From an uncultured Chloroflexota bacterium (GTDB lineage Bacteria; Chloroflexota; Anaerolineae; Aggregatilineales; Phototrophicaceae): 64,000 nt of DNA. Below the pieces are notes generated by a model, which was not told where the DNA came from, searched no databases, and saw only the letters and a list, made by a program, of their open reading frames with translations. The stretch lies in assembly GCA_937974245.1 (NCBI GenBank), contig CALJKV010000005.1, forward strand, positions 1 to 64,000, read 5' to 3'. Position 1 is the stretch's first letter, and every line of letters begins with the position of its first letter. Shown piece by piece: positions 26,147 to 35,305 of this stretch. The position numbers and the translations under genes are program-made.

Positions 26147-27258
26147 CGTTTTGACTCCCCGCGCAGGCTGCTAACAAGATACGGGATAATAACCACCGCG
26201 ACCATAATCAGCATAATCATAGCGATGGCGGCCCCCTGCCCAAACTCCTGTCCTCTGAAGGTCGTAAAGAACATATTGATGCCTGGCATGTCAATGAACA
26301 GGTTATCCCCACCACCCATCACATAGACCAGGTCAAAGATTTTCAGCGAGATATGGCCCAGGATGATGATGGCACTCAACGTAATAGGGGCGAGCAGAGG
26401 CAGCACCACATGGCGATATACGCCCAGTTCAGTCGCGCCGTCCACGCGGCAGGCTTCGCGCAGCTCCTCGGAGATGCCGCGCAGCCCGGCAAGATACATT
26501 GCCATTGTATAACCGACCATCTGCCAACCCGCTGCCAGCACAAGGGCGAACAACGCCACGTTAAACCCATGCTTTTCTGGACGATCCATGATGTTCAAGC
26601 TGGCCGCGCCGCCCACAAGTATCCAGGTGCTGATGAGGATCGCACCTGCCAGGATAAAAGCGCCAATTTGTGTGCGGCGTTTGAGCAGCAGCCACGCGCC
26701 AATGACCGCCACCAAGGCTACCACAAACCATGCCACAATCACCGGGAAATCCTGCCAATTGAATTCAAACCAGCGATCTTGGCTGATGAACCAACGAAAG
26801 TTTCCAGGTGGCAGGCCGACCAATTCCGGTAGGCGGTTGATACCGCTGGAAGGGTTAAAGAGCCACTTCCATACCACTCCGGTGACGACAAACGAAAGTG
26901 CCATCGGGAACAGGAAGATCGTGCGGAAAATCCCTTCTCCCTTGATTTTCTGGTCGATCAGAATTGCCAGCAGCAGACCGATAGCCAGGGAAAAGAAGAT
27001 AAACATCAGGGTGAAGAATACGGTGTTTACCAGGTCAATGCGAAAACGATTATTCAGCAGGCCGGAAAAAAGGTTTGTATAGTTATCCAATCCGATATAT
27101 TGGGCTGGCTGCTGGCTGAGCCGCTGCATAGCGTTGGAGTTCGTCAGTGAAGTCCAGCCTGTCCAGCCGATGAAGCCGTAGACAAATATCGCCAGCAGGA
27201 TGACAGTCGGCATTAACATGGCGATAGCGATTACCCGATCTCTTTTGCTCTGTCCCAT
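26143..27258 (-). CDS. Carbohydrate ABC transporter permease (MalF family)
   Basis: This 371-residue permease has an N-terminal helix (VIAIAMLMPTVILLAIFVYGF), a central block of further helices including an unusual pair at about 200-250, and the EAA loop (EELREACRVDGATELGVYRH region, core EACRVDGA). I chose ATG 27258 with GGAG 8-11 bases upstream; the longer frame to 27315 would run into the intergenic hairpin. It partners the MalG-type permease and the binding protein at 27366. Confidence 0.9.
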   Translation of the reverse strand: MGQSKRDRVIAIAMLMPTVILLAIFVYGFIGWTGWTSLTNSNAMQRLSQQPAQYIGLDNYTNLFSGLLNNRFRIDLVNTVFFTLMFIFFSLAIGLLLAILIDQKIKGEGIFRTIFLFPMALSFVVTGVVWKWLFNPSSGINRLPELVGLPPGNFRWFISQDRWFEFNWQDFPVIVAWFVVALVAVIGAWLLLKRRTQIGAFILAGAILISTWILVGGAASLNIMDRPEKHGFNVALFALVLAAGWQMVGYTMAMYLAGLRGISEELREACRVDGATELGVYRHVVLPLLAPITLSAIIILGHISLKIFDLVYVMGGGDNLFIDMPGINMFFTTFRGQEFGQGAAIAMIMLIMVAVVIIPYLVSSLRGESKR

Positions 27259-27290
27259 AGATATTGCTCCGTAAAAACATCTATCATCTA

Positions 27291-27330
27291 TAAAAAAGCC
27301 CTGCGAAGACAACAAGTCAGGCAGGGCTTT
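27291..27330 (-). terminator. Attenuating terminator between sugar-binding protein and permeases
   Basis: A perfect 10-bp stem (27330-27321 with 27304-27295 read on the minus strand) with a 16-base loop ends in a T-run. It sits between the binding-protein gene and the malF-like gene and would let binding protein be made in excess over the permeases, the usual arrangement in ABC importer operons. Confidence 0.8.
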
Positions 27331-27365
27331 GGGATGCCTTAAATCAGAAAAGCAGAGCGGTTAGT

Positions 27366-28637
27366 TTAGCCGCCAATGCCTGTCTGAAGCGCGAGAACAG
27401 CAGCGTTGGCTGCTGCAGATGTCGCGTCACGATCTGCCTGGAAGCTCGCAATGATGCTGGAGAAACCGTTCTGGAAGGCAGGAGCAGCGACTAGGCCATG
27501 CGCCAGACTACCGGCGATGGCGTTGCTGGTCCAGTCAGCATATGCGCTCTGGAAGTAAGCATTGTACAGGTCGGGATTGCTGATATCTGCGGTAGTGTTG
27601 GCAGGCAGTGAGCCCTTGACCGGGTTAAACAGGTCCTGCGCTTCCGCCGTCCCCAGGAAACTCAGCCACGCTGTCACCGCGCCGGGGTTCGGCGCACCGA
27701 GCGGCAGGCCGAAGGTGTCAGAAAGCATCATGAAGACACCTGCTGTGCCGGGGCTGGCTGCCCAGCCGAAGCCCACACCGGGTTCCAGCGCCAGGTCAAC
27801 CAGGAAGTACCCGGCTGCCCAGTCGCCCATGATATTGAAGGCGGCTTCGCCATTGGCGACACGCTGAGAGGCATCCTGCCAGCTCAGAGCATTCATGTCA
27901 TCATTGGCGCAGTCCATCACTTTGCCCAGGGTTTCGAAGACGTTGATCACTTCGGGGCTGGTCCATGCAGTAGTGCCGTCCCACAGACCGTTGTAGGCTT
28001 CTTCACCCAGCACACCGAGGGCAACGCTTTCCCACAGGTGAATCTGAGTCCAGTTTTCACCAACGGTAATCGGGGTTACGTCTTTTGCCAGCAGTGCCGG
28101 GCAGGTTACATTGACAAATTCGTCCCAGCTTGTCGGAACCGTGACGCCCCAATTTTCCAGATTGCCCGGGACGTACCACATCACATTCGAGCGGTGGATG
28201 TTGACGGGCACCACATAAATATTGCCGGCGTCATCGGTGATGAGGTCCAGCAGACCCTGCGGGAATTGGTCCATCCAGCCATTGGCTGTATAGATGTCAT
28301 TCAGCGGCTGCATCAGGCCAGCAGCGACCCACAGTGCGTTGAGTTCCTGCCCGGCATGAACCTGGAAGGTATCCGGGGGGTCTCCACCGAGCATACGAGT
28401 AGTCAACACGGCGCGGGCATTCACGCCCGAACCACCGGCGACAGCGGCGTTAATAATGTTGACATTAGGATACATTTCAGAGAAACGAGCGATCAGCGCG
28501 TCCAAGCCCGCTGCCTCGCCACCGCCGGTCCACCAGGAGAAAATTTCCAGGTCGCCGGACACATCTTGTGCGGATGCGACTGCGAACAGCGACAGGCTCA
28601 CCAGCAGTAAGACAAAAAACAGAACTTTCTTATTCAT
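27366..28637 (-). CDS. Carbohydrate ABC transporter substrate-binding protein (family 1)
   Basis: This 423-residue extracellular receptor has a signal peptide (MNKKVLFFVLLLVSLSLFAV, cleavage near ASAQ) and no lipobox Cys. The mature protein starts with GDLEIFSWWTGGGEAAGLDAL, a pattern seen in glucose/mannose-type CUT1 receptors such as GtsA, with DTFQVHAGQEL and NIYVVPVNIHRSN around the expected sugar site. A monosaccharide ligand is plausible but not proven. It is the first gene of the importer operon, with a palindrome in its upstream region. Confidence 0.88.
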   Translation of the reverse strand: MNKKVLFFVLLLVSLSLFAVASAQDVSGDLEIFSWWTGGGEAAGLDALIARFSEMYPNVNIINAAVAGGSGVNARAVLTTRMLGGDPPDTFQVHAGQELNALWVAAGLMQPLNDIYTANGWMDQFPQGLLDLITDDAGNIYVVPVNIHRSNVMWYVPGNLENWGVTVPTSWDEFVNVTCPALLAKDVTPITVGENWTQIHLWESVALGVLGEEAYNGLWDGTTAWTSPEVINVFETLGKVMDCANDDMNALSWQDASQRVANGEAAFNIMGDWAAGYFLVDLALEPGVGFGWAASPGTAGVFMMLSDTFGLPLGAPNPGAVTAWLSFLGTAEAQDLFNPVKGSLPANTTADISNPDLYNAYFQSAYADWTSNAIAGSLAHGLVAAPAFQNGFSSIIASFQADRDATSAAANAAVLALQTGIGG

Positions 28638-28687
28638 ATTGCCTCCAAATAGACTTCAGTGATGGTACAACTCTTTCTATTCGACCA

Positions 28688-28712
28688 GTGTAATCATATG
28701 AAACCATTACAC
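28688..28712. promoter_or_regulatory. Candidate operator palindrome upstream of the sugar importer
   Basis: A perfect 7-bp inverted repeat (GTGTAAT 28688-28694, ATTACAC 28706-28712) with an 11-bp spacer lies 51 bp upstream of the binding-protein start. Its size and symmetry fit a dimeric repressor (LacI- or GntR-type), but no regulator gene is adjacent, so the binding protein is unknown. Confidence 0.5.
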
Positions 28713-28840
28713 ATGAATCACATCAATTTTACAGCCGATTCCGTGCCTGCGCTATAGCTTTTGTCACTATTTTATGACATAAAACCACTTGATTCGCGCC
28801 AAAGAACAGACGCGATATAAGCTGGAGTCCGGTTATGGTG

Positions 28841-28883
28841 GCGCCATCCCAGATCACCGGGCAAGCCGGACTCGGGATGGCGC
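28841..28883. other. Perfect stem-loop downstream of fhs
   Basis: Inverted repeat GCGCCATCCC (28841-28850) and GGGATGGCGC (28874-28883), 10 bp with a 23-base loop, ends 10 bp past the fhs stop codon. There is no T-run on either side, so it is a possible 3'-end stabiliser or a factor-dependent terminator, not a classical intrinsic one. Confidence 0.45.
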
Positions 28884-28893
28884 ATTTGAGTAT

Positions 28894-30603
28894 CTAGAAC
28901 AGCCCAACAATTCTGCCATCTTCGTCAATGTCAACGGCCATCGCTGCCGGTGTCTTGGGCAGGCCGGGCATGGTGGACATTTGTCCGCACAATGGATAGA
29001 TGAAGCCCGCACCAACCGAGGCGCGCACCTCGCGCACCGGCAGCGTGAAGCCCGTGGGCGCACCCTTGAGTTTCGGATCTGCCGAGAAACTCAGGTGAGT
29101 CTTCGCCATGCAGATCGGCAGCCCACCAAAACCATTGTTCTCAAAGGTCTTAATCTGCTGTTCGGCTTCCGGTGAATACTCCACCCCATCAGCCCGGTAA
29201 ATTTCAGTGGCGATTTTCTCGATCTTTTGCTTGATTGACCATTCCACCGGATAGAGGAACTTGAAGTCATTCGGTTGGTCACAGGCCGTGACGACCATTT
29301 CAGCCAGTTCCACTGCGCCCGCGCCGCCGTCTGCCCAATGGTTGGCGACAGCAACACCAACCGCACCGGCAGCTTCGGCGATTTCCCGTACGGCTGCAAT
29401 TTCGTTGTCTGTATCGGCGCTGAAGACGTTGATCGCCACTACCGGATTCACGCCGAATTTCCGCATGTTTTCCAGGTGACGCACCATATTCGCTGCGCCT
29501 TCTTCCACGTCCGCAACATTTTCCGAAGTCAAACCGGGGTCAATCGGTTTGCCGGGGACAATTGTGTACTTTCCGGTATGTGCCTTGAGCGCCCGGATCG
29601 TGACGACCAGCACCACTGCGTTCGGCACAATGCCCGACGCCCGGCACTTGATGTCGAAGAATTTCTCCGCGCCGATGTCCGCGCCGAACCCTGACTCGGT
29701 GAGCACATAGTCGGCTGTCTTCACAGCGATCATATCGGCGATTACTGATGAGTTGCCGTGCGCGATATTGGCGAAGGGCCCGGCGTGAATCATGGCCGGG
29801 GTGTTTTCCAGCGTTTGCATCAGTGTTGGCTTGATCGCATCCCGCATCAGCACCGTAGCGGCGCCGGCAGCCCGCAGGTCTTCAGCTGTGATCGGCTTCT
29901 TGTTTTTGTCGTAAGCCACCACCATCCGGCCAATGCGTTGGCGCATGTCTTTCAGGGAGGTTGTCAGCGCCAGAATCGCCATGAGTTCCGATGACACAGT
30001 GATGTCAAACCCCGATTGACGCGGCACACCATCCACGCGCCCGCCCAGCCCGATGATGACATTCCGCAGGGCGCGGTCATTCAGGTCGACAACACGCCGC
30101 CAGGGGATATTGTGTTGATCCAGGTTCAGGTCGTTGCCATGATACAGGTGGGCATCCACCATCGCCGCGATCAGATTGTGCGCAGCGGTAATGGCGTGAA
30201 TATCGCCGGTCAGGTGCAGGTTGAAGTTTTCCATCGGCACAATCTGGCTGTAGCCGCCGCCCGCGGCGCCGCCTTTGATGCCGAATGTCGGCCCTTGCGA
30301 CGGTTGCCGCATGGTGACAACAGCGCGTTTGTTGATGTGCTTCATGGCTTGCCCCAGCCCGACAGTGGTGGTGGACTTGCCTTCGCCCAATGGGGTAGGG
30401 GTGATAGCGGTCACATCCACATACTTGGCATTTGGGCGATCCTTGAACCGTTCAATTACGGACAGGTCAATTTTCGCCATATACTTGCCGTAATGTTCCA
30501 GGTCGGTGTCCGGGTCCAGGCCCATCTGTTCGGCGATTTTGTTGATGTGTACCAGCTTGGCGCTCTGTGCGATGTCAAGATCGGAAGGAACTGTTTTAGT
30601 CAT
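28894..30603 (-). CDS. fhs: Formate-tetrahydrofolate ligase
   Basis: This cytoplasmic enzyme makes 10-formyl-THF from formate, THF and ATP. It is 569 residues, slightly over the usual 555-560. The ATP-binding segment TPLGEGKST (70-78), VTMRQPSQGPTFGIKGGAAGGGYSQ-type core, and the C-terminal AKTHLSFSADPKLKGAPTGF region are present. The ATG has AAGGAAG upstream. It sits directly downstream of mobA and two formate dehydrogenase subunits on the same strand, so this locus links CO2/formate interconversion to folate one-carbon units, as in the methyl branch of the Wood-Ljungdahl pathway or in formate assimilation. The other Wood-Ljungdahl genes are not in the window. Confidence 0.96.
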   Translation of the reverse strand: MTKTVPSDLDIAQSAKLVHINKIAEQMGLDPDTDLEHYGKYMAKIDLSVIERFKDRPNAKYVDVTAITPTPLGEGKSTTTVGLGQAMKHINKRAVVTMRQPSQGPTFGIKGGAAGGGYSQIVPMENFNLHLTGDIHAITAAHNLIAAMVDAHLYHGNDLNLDQHNIPWRRVVDLNDRALRNVIIGLGGRVDGVPRQSGFDITVSSELMAILALTTSLKDMRQRIGRMVVAYDKNKKPITAEDLRAAGAATVLMRDAIKPTLMQTLENTPAMIHAGPFANIAHGNSSVIADMIAVKTADYVLTESGFGADIGAEKFFDIKCRASGIVPNAVVLVVTIRALKAHTGKYTIVPGKPIDPGLTSENVADVEEGAANMVRHLENMRKFGVNPVVAINVFSADTDNEIAAVREIAEAAGAVGVAVANHWADGGAGAVELAEMVVTACDQPNDFKFLYPVEWSIKQKIEKIATEIYRADGVEYSPEAEQQIKTFENNGFGGLPICMAKTHLSFSADPKLKGAPTGFTLPVREVRASVGAGFIYPLCGQMSTMPGLPKTPAAMAVDIDEDGRIVGLF

Positions 30604-30790
30604 AGAAGGCTTCCTTAAAATATCGTTGATCTCTATTATGCTGTGCGGTAGAAAAGCAAAACGGTCATCAGGTTATTGCATACTGCCCATAGATAACCGT
30701 GTCAATGCTGGGCGAAATGCCCACATTACAACAGTACCGGGTTTTCAGGCACTTGACAACTGATTTTCCACACCGTCAGATGGTGACGAC

Positions 30791-31399
30791 TCACGTATTT
30801 GTTAACCGCTGCGCTGCTGCCAGCTCTTCCGGTGTGTTGATATTGAGGAAAGATAGTTTGCGGGGATCAAACGGGGCGTATTCGGGTTCGTCAAGGTAGC
30901 GGACGCGCACCTGCCCATAAAAACCGATCACCTTGAGGCGATCCGCATCCAGTCGTTCCCGGATAAACGGCAGGCAGGATTTCCGGTAGATGGCGTGCAG
31001 CCCCTCCGGGTAGCCCTCTACACGCGGCACGATGACATCATACGGGCCGCCCGCTGCGGCGATCAGCCCGACCATATAGCGCAGCAGGTCAGGGTTGAGG
31101 AACGGCATATCACAGGCGATGACCAGCGCATAGTCGTTCGCACTGTGATGAAGTGCGGTGTAAATCCCGCCCAGCGAGCCTTTATCCGGCAGCACATCAG
31201 TGTACATGGGTAGTCCGAGGTGGGCGTATTCGGCGGGCTTGTTGGTGATGAGGATGGTTTCGGACTGTCCCAGGTTCGCCACCCGCGCCAGGATATGCTC
31301 GATCATCGGCTGACCGAGCAGGTCAACAAACGACTTGTCCGAACCCATCCGGGAGCTTTTCCCTCCGGCGTTAATGGCGATGGTGAAGTCAGTGGTCAT
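30791..31399 (-). CDS. mobA: Molybdenum cofactor guanylyltransferase
   Basis: This 202-residue enzyme attaches GMP to Mo-molybdopterin, giving the bis-MGD cofactor that formate dehydrogenases need. The nucleotidyltransferase signature NAGGKSSRMGSDKS is near residues 10-23 with the Lys of DKS, and the metal-binding CDMPFL is near 97-102. The gene starts 18 bp after the WD40 gene and lies directly downstream of the cysteine-type formate dehydrogenase, so it is very likely co-transcribed with its client enzyme. Confidence 0.92.
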   Translation of the reverse strand: MTTDFTIAINAGGKSSRMGSDKSFVDLLGQPMIEHILARVANLGQSETILITNKPAEYAHLGLPMYTDVLPDKGSLGGIYTALHHSANDYALVIACDMPFLNPDLLRYMVGLIAAAGGPYDVIVPRVEGYPEGLHAIYRKSCLPFIRERLDADRLKVIGFYGQVRVRYLDEPEYAPFDPRKLSFLNINTPEELAAAQRLTNT

Positions 31400-31417
31400 A
31401 ATCCATACTCGCTAAAT

Positions 31418-32472
31418 TCAAGTGCCAGTGTTGGTTTCTGGAAGCCAGTTATTCGGTGTCGGCACTTCCATAATCGTCGGCGCGGCGTTTCCTGGTTCAC
31501 GATAGGCTAGTCGCGTGCCGTCAGGACTCCAATCGAACGACCACAACGAACCCAATTGCGGGATGGCAATTGTCTCGCGCAGTTCCATCGTTTCCATGTC
31601 CCAGACTTTGATCGTACCGTCTCGTGAACCGCTTGCCAGTTCCATGCTATATGGCCGCCAGTCTACCTTTCGTATCCCACCTTGATGGATCGGAAATGTA
31701 CTGATACGTTGATCTTCTGATCGTATGACTTCGCCAGTGGGTGTCGTATCCAAAACCCGCAGGCTTCCGTCATCCGCCCCAATGACCAGATGTATACTGT
31801 CAGGTGACCAGATAATGCTAGTCGGCGTCGGATCACCGTAATCGCCGTTTGGATAGATCGTCGGACTTAAGATCAAACCGATCAAGAATTCGTAAGTGCT
31901 GGCGCTGATTACCCCGACGTTACTACCTCGAATCGCATCGGCAAAGAATTTACCATCTGGACTCCAGGCGATGTCTTTTTCAATGTCTCCGCCATCAGCC
32001 CGGTAGAGAAGCTGCCAGCTTGTCGTATCCCATATCTGTATGATTGGCCCACTGGCCGCCGCAATGTACTGACCATCTGGACTCCAGGTGAGTGCGGATA
32101 GCGCCCCCCAGTTGGGTTCTCAAAGGTCAAGATGGCGATAGGCTCGGTCTGACTGTTATCCCAGGGATGTTCCCAGATTTCCAGGCGGCTGTCATTGTCC
32201 AGTGCCAGCATCTCCCCGTCAGGACTCCATGCGGGCGCGGCGTAGAGCTTTCGCCCTTCCAGTTGAAACGTGCGGATGGGATTCTCAAGCGCAGTTACAT
32301 CCAGGATGCGGACGATATTGTCTTGCGTGACAAGCAGCATGTCCCCGCTTGGATGCCACACCGTGAAATTTGTCTCCTCCGGCGGGAGCGGCGTCGCATT
32401 CTGCCCGAACGCCTGACCAGAAAGCACAATTAACACTACAACCAGCGCCACCACCCGAAAAAGGAATTTCAT
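31418..32472 (-). pseudogene. Secreted WD40-repeat protein with a single-base frameshift
   Basis: The gene begins with a signal peptide (MKFLFRVVALVVVLIVLSG, cleavage near FGQN) and WD40-like blades (NFTVWHPSGDMLLV; APAWSPDGEMLAL). The frame breaks at a run of six C (32104-32109, six G on the coding strand). Adding one G restores an uninterrupted frame through ALTWSPDGQYIAAASG, IAWSPDGKFFADAIRG and on to WSPDGTRLAY and the stop at 31418, about 351 residues in total. As it stands, translation ends at 31909. The break may be a real mutation, phase variation at a homopolymer or a sequencing error. The gene starts 13 bp after a formate dehydrogenase gene, but a functional link is not evident. Confidence 0.85.
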
Positions 32473-32485
32473 GCAGGTTATCCCC

Positions 32486-34651
32486 TCAATGCACGTATTT
32501 GGTCGGTTCTTTGATCGCGCCGCGTTCGTCCAGCGACTCGTTCGCGCCGGGGCGTGCCGGGGCATCCGCTTTCCGCAGTCTGACCGCCGCCATTTTGAAA
32601 TCGGGAATCTTGGCGCGGGGGTCAATCTTGTTGAGTGTCAGCACGTTCGCCGCCGCCTCCGCGAAGTGGAACGGCAGGAACACCGTCCCCGCCGGGGAGC
32701 GCCCCGTCACCATCACCCGGCAGACGATGCTGCCGCGCCGCGAGGTCACCTCGACCCAATCCCCGGAAACCATGCCCAGGTTATGCGCGTCGTCCGGGTG
32801 CATCTCTAAGATCGTCTCCGGGAAAGCGTCTTCCAGCTTGGAACGGCGCGTCATCGTGCCGCCATGCCAATGAAACAGCACCCGCCCGGTCGTCAGATGA
32901 TACGGGTAATCAGTGTCCGGTAATTCGCTCTCTGTGCCGTATTCCAGCGGCCAGAATTTGCCCTTGCCACGCGGGAAGCCGTCTTCGAATAGGTACGGTG
33001 TGCCGGGATGGTCTACTGCCGGACACGGCCAATGCACGCCGCCCTCGCGTTCCAGCCGGTCATACGTGATGCCATAAAAATCGGGTGTGACCGCCCGCAT
33101 TTCCTCCCAGATCGCTTCGGCATTCGCATAGTCAAAACCAGCGCTCTTTTCTACCCCCAGCAGCGTTTCCATCCGCTGCGCCAGGTCGCACGCTATCTGC
33201 CAGTCAGGTCGCGACTCGCCAACCGCCGGGAGTGCCTGCCGGATGCGCTGCACACGCCGGTCACTGTTGGTGAACGTGCCGTCTTTCTCGGCAAAGCTCG
33301 CTGCGGGCAGAATCACATCGGCCAGTTCCCCGGTCTCGTTCATGAAGATGTCTATGCATACCCGGAAATCCAGCGCCTCCATTGCATGGCGGGCGTGGGC
33401 CAGGTTCGGTTCGCTCATCAGTGGGTTTTCGCCCATCACCACCATCGCCCGGATTCTGCCGGTCAGCGCCCCGTCTACCATTTCCGTGACCGTCAGGCCA
33501 GGGTCGGGGGAGAGACTCGTATTCCAGGCTTGCTCGAACTTCGCCTGCACGTCCGGGCTGTCCACCCGCTGGTAAGCCGTATAGACATTGGGCAGCCCGC
33601 CGCTGTCAGAGCAGCCCTGTACATTGTTCTGGCCGCGCAGGGGATTCAGCCCCGTTCCGGGCTTTCCAGCGTGTCCGGTCATCAGCGCCAGATTAGTCAG
33701 AGACAACGTGTTATCCGTCCCGTGCGTACTCTGGCTGATGCCCATGCCCCAGTAAATTGCCGCCCGCCCGGCCTGGGCATACATCCGTGCCGCCTGCCGG
33801 ATGTCCTCCGCCGGGACGCCGCTGATTTCTTCCGCCCATTCCGGCGTGGAGGTTTCCAGCGACTCGATGTAGTCCTCAAAGCCTTCGGTACGGCTGTTGA
33901 TAAAGTCCTGGTTGACCAGTTTCTCGGTGACGATCACATGCGCCATCGCCTGGAAAACGGCGACATCTGTTCCCGGCTTCTGTCGCAGCCACAGTGTGGC
34001 GAAATCGGTCATTTCGATCTGGCGCGGGTCAATCACGATCAGTTTTGCGCCATTCTGCCGCACCGCTTTTTTCAGAAACAGACTGATAACCGGGTGAGTC
34101 TCGGTCGTGTTGCTGCCGGTCACAATGAACGTATCCAGGTGTTCCATTTCCGCGATGCTGTTGCTCATCGCGCTCGAGCCGATAGACAGGGTGAGTCCGG
34201 TCACGCTCCCGGCGTGGCACAGGCGGGCGCAGTGGTCCACATTGTTAGTCTTCATCACGGCCCGTATCCATTTCTGGAATACGTAGTTGTCTTCGTTGGT
34301 GGACTTGGCACAAGCATACGTCGCCACGCTGTCGCCACCGTTTTCGCGGACGATCTGCGCCAGCTTCTCGCTGACCAGTGTCAGGGCTTCTTCCCAGGTG
34401 GCCTCGCGAAATTCGCCGGGGCCGCCGCTGCGGATGAGTGGCTTGGTGATACGGCGGGGGTGGGTGGTGAAGTCCAGCCCAAACCGCCCTTTGACACATA
34501 AGTTTCCATAATTCGGGGCGGAATCGAACGGCGCTTCAACGCGGTAAATCATGTTGTCGCGGATTCTTAGATTCATCTGGCAGCCCACACCGCAGTACGG
34601 GCACGTGGTGCGGACGGTGCGTTCCGGGGATAGTCGGGATGCGGCGACCAT
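32486..34651 (-). CDS. fdhA: Formate dehydrogenase catalytic subunit, cysteine form
   Basis: This 721-residue molybdopterin (bis-MGD) oxidoreductase interconverts formate and CO2. An N-terminal [4Fe-4S] site is formed by Cys17, Cys20, Cys24 (CPYCGVGC) and Cys52 (NLCVKG). The active-site segment is DHCARLCHAGSVTGL with Cys145 as the metal ligand where many FDHs have selenocysteine; the following His and the distant Arg are conserved. The MGD motifs GLNPLRGQNNVQG and the C-terminal domain (HLTTGRVLFHWH, LPFHFAEAAANVLT) are complete. ATG 34651 has GGGAG upstream; the TTG at 34672 is less likely. No beta (Fe-S) or diaphorase subunit gene is adjacent, so the electron partner is unknown. Confidence 0.92.
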   Translation of the reverse strand: MVAASRLSPERTVRTTCPYCGVGCQMNLRIRDNMIYRVEAPFDSAPNYGNLCVKGRFGLDFTTHPRRITKPLIRSGGPGEFREATWEEALTLVSEKLAQIVRENGGDSVATYACAKSTNEDNYVFQKWIRAVMKTNNVDHCARLCHAGSVTGLTLSIGSSAMSNSIAEMEHLDTFIVTGSNTTETHPVISLFLKKAVRQNGAKLIVIDPRQIEMTDFATLWLRQKPGTDVAVFQAMAHVIVTEKLVNQDFINSRTEGFEDYIESLETSTPEWAEEISGVPAEDIRQAARMYAQAGRAAIYWGMGISQSTHGTDNTLSLTNLALMTGHAGKPGTGLNPLRGQNNVQGCSDSGGLPNVYTAYQRVDSPDVQAKFEQAWNTSLSPDPGLTVTEMVDGALTGRIRAMVVMGENPLMSEPNLAHARHAMEALDFRVCIDIFMNETGELADVILPAASFAEKDGTFTNSDRRVQRIRQALPAVGESRPDWQIACDLAQRMETLLGVEKSAGFDYANAEAIWEEMRAVTPDFYGITYDRLEREGGVHWPCPAVDHPGTPYLFEDGFPRGKGKFWPLEYGTESELPDTDYPYHLTTGRVLFHWHGGTMTRRSKLEDAFPETILEMHPDDAHNLGMVSGDWVEVTSRRGSIVCRVMVTGRSPAGTVFLPFHFAEAAANVLTLNKIDPRAKIPDFKMAAVRLRKADAPARPGANESLDERGAIKEPTKYVH

Positions 34652-35305
34652 AGCAGAATACTCCCATCTCAAGCAGCAGGATATGGTAAGGTGGACGATA
34701 GTTCGTTACTCAGACTATACCACACCTGCCTATGCCGGAGCACAGATGTGCCACCGCTTGTGATACGTTTTTAATTAATGGATTCCTGATAGCTGGCTTC
34801 TGGCCGCCGACCGGCAACAGACAGATTTGGTACTGTCAACTGTTTTTCGCTTCTTTGAACAAATGTTTGAACATAAGTTCACCACTGCCAGCCCGTTTTG
34901 TAGTATTGTGGAACTGGAACGCCTGTTTTTCTGCCATCTATGGTCTATTGGATAGTTCTCATGCCCCAGCACGACTTTCAACTGCTCTTCCTCAAGACTC
35001 AGCGTGTAAGACTCAGTACTACTTTAACCACGTTGCAGCAATTACAGCAATGGAAGCAAAAATTCGCGATGCGGCAAAAATCTCCATTTTTTCCCCTCGT
35101 TGGTGTGACCTGAACAGCAATTTATGAGGTAATATGCGGCAAATTCGCCTCCCGATGTGGCAAAATCCCCGGTATAGGTTGCATGAAATCGGGTCACCGC
35201 TAAAGCCCGGAATCGAAAATTACCGCCAACATGGTTAGGATTTGTCGGGGCGAGGTCGGCTTCGCCCGGCTCTATAAGCATACGGTAAGGTACTCTACTT
35301 AACGC
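34652..35305. other. 654-bp non-coding stretch between the two formate dehydrogenase genes
   Basis: I found no convincing gene here. It contains three imperfect direct repeats with the core ATG(C/T)GGCAAA (near 35069, 35134 and 35155) and a hairpin (GGGCGA 35248-35253, TCGCCC 35262-35267) just after the stop of the selenocysteine enzyme without a clear T-run. The part near 34652-34760 must carry the promoter of the cysteine-type gene. Short open frames on both strands (34732-35127, 34961-35113, 35042-35281) have no recognisable domain and poor start signals. Confidence 0.6.

Noticed and set aside
33008..34501. Long plus-strand open frame of about 497 codons opposite the Cys-type FDH gene
   Set aside because: It is antisense to a clear, full-length FdhA, has no recognisable domain and an arginine/histidine-rich composition typical of shadow frames in G+C-rich genes.
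34961..35113. A 50-codon Gln-rich plus-strand frame
   Set aside because: Plausible codons but no ribosome-binding site and no family; left as non-coding.
34732..35127. Plus-strand open frame of about 131 codons in the FDH intergenic region
   Set aside because: No ribosome-binding site, no domain, Cys/Trp-rich low-quality composition; it overlaps other short frames.
35042..35281. Minus-strand frame of 79 codons next to the hairpin
   Set aside because: Composition looks like translated repeat sequence; no start signal.
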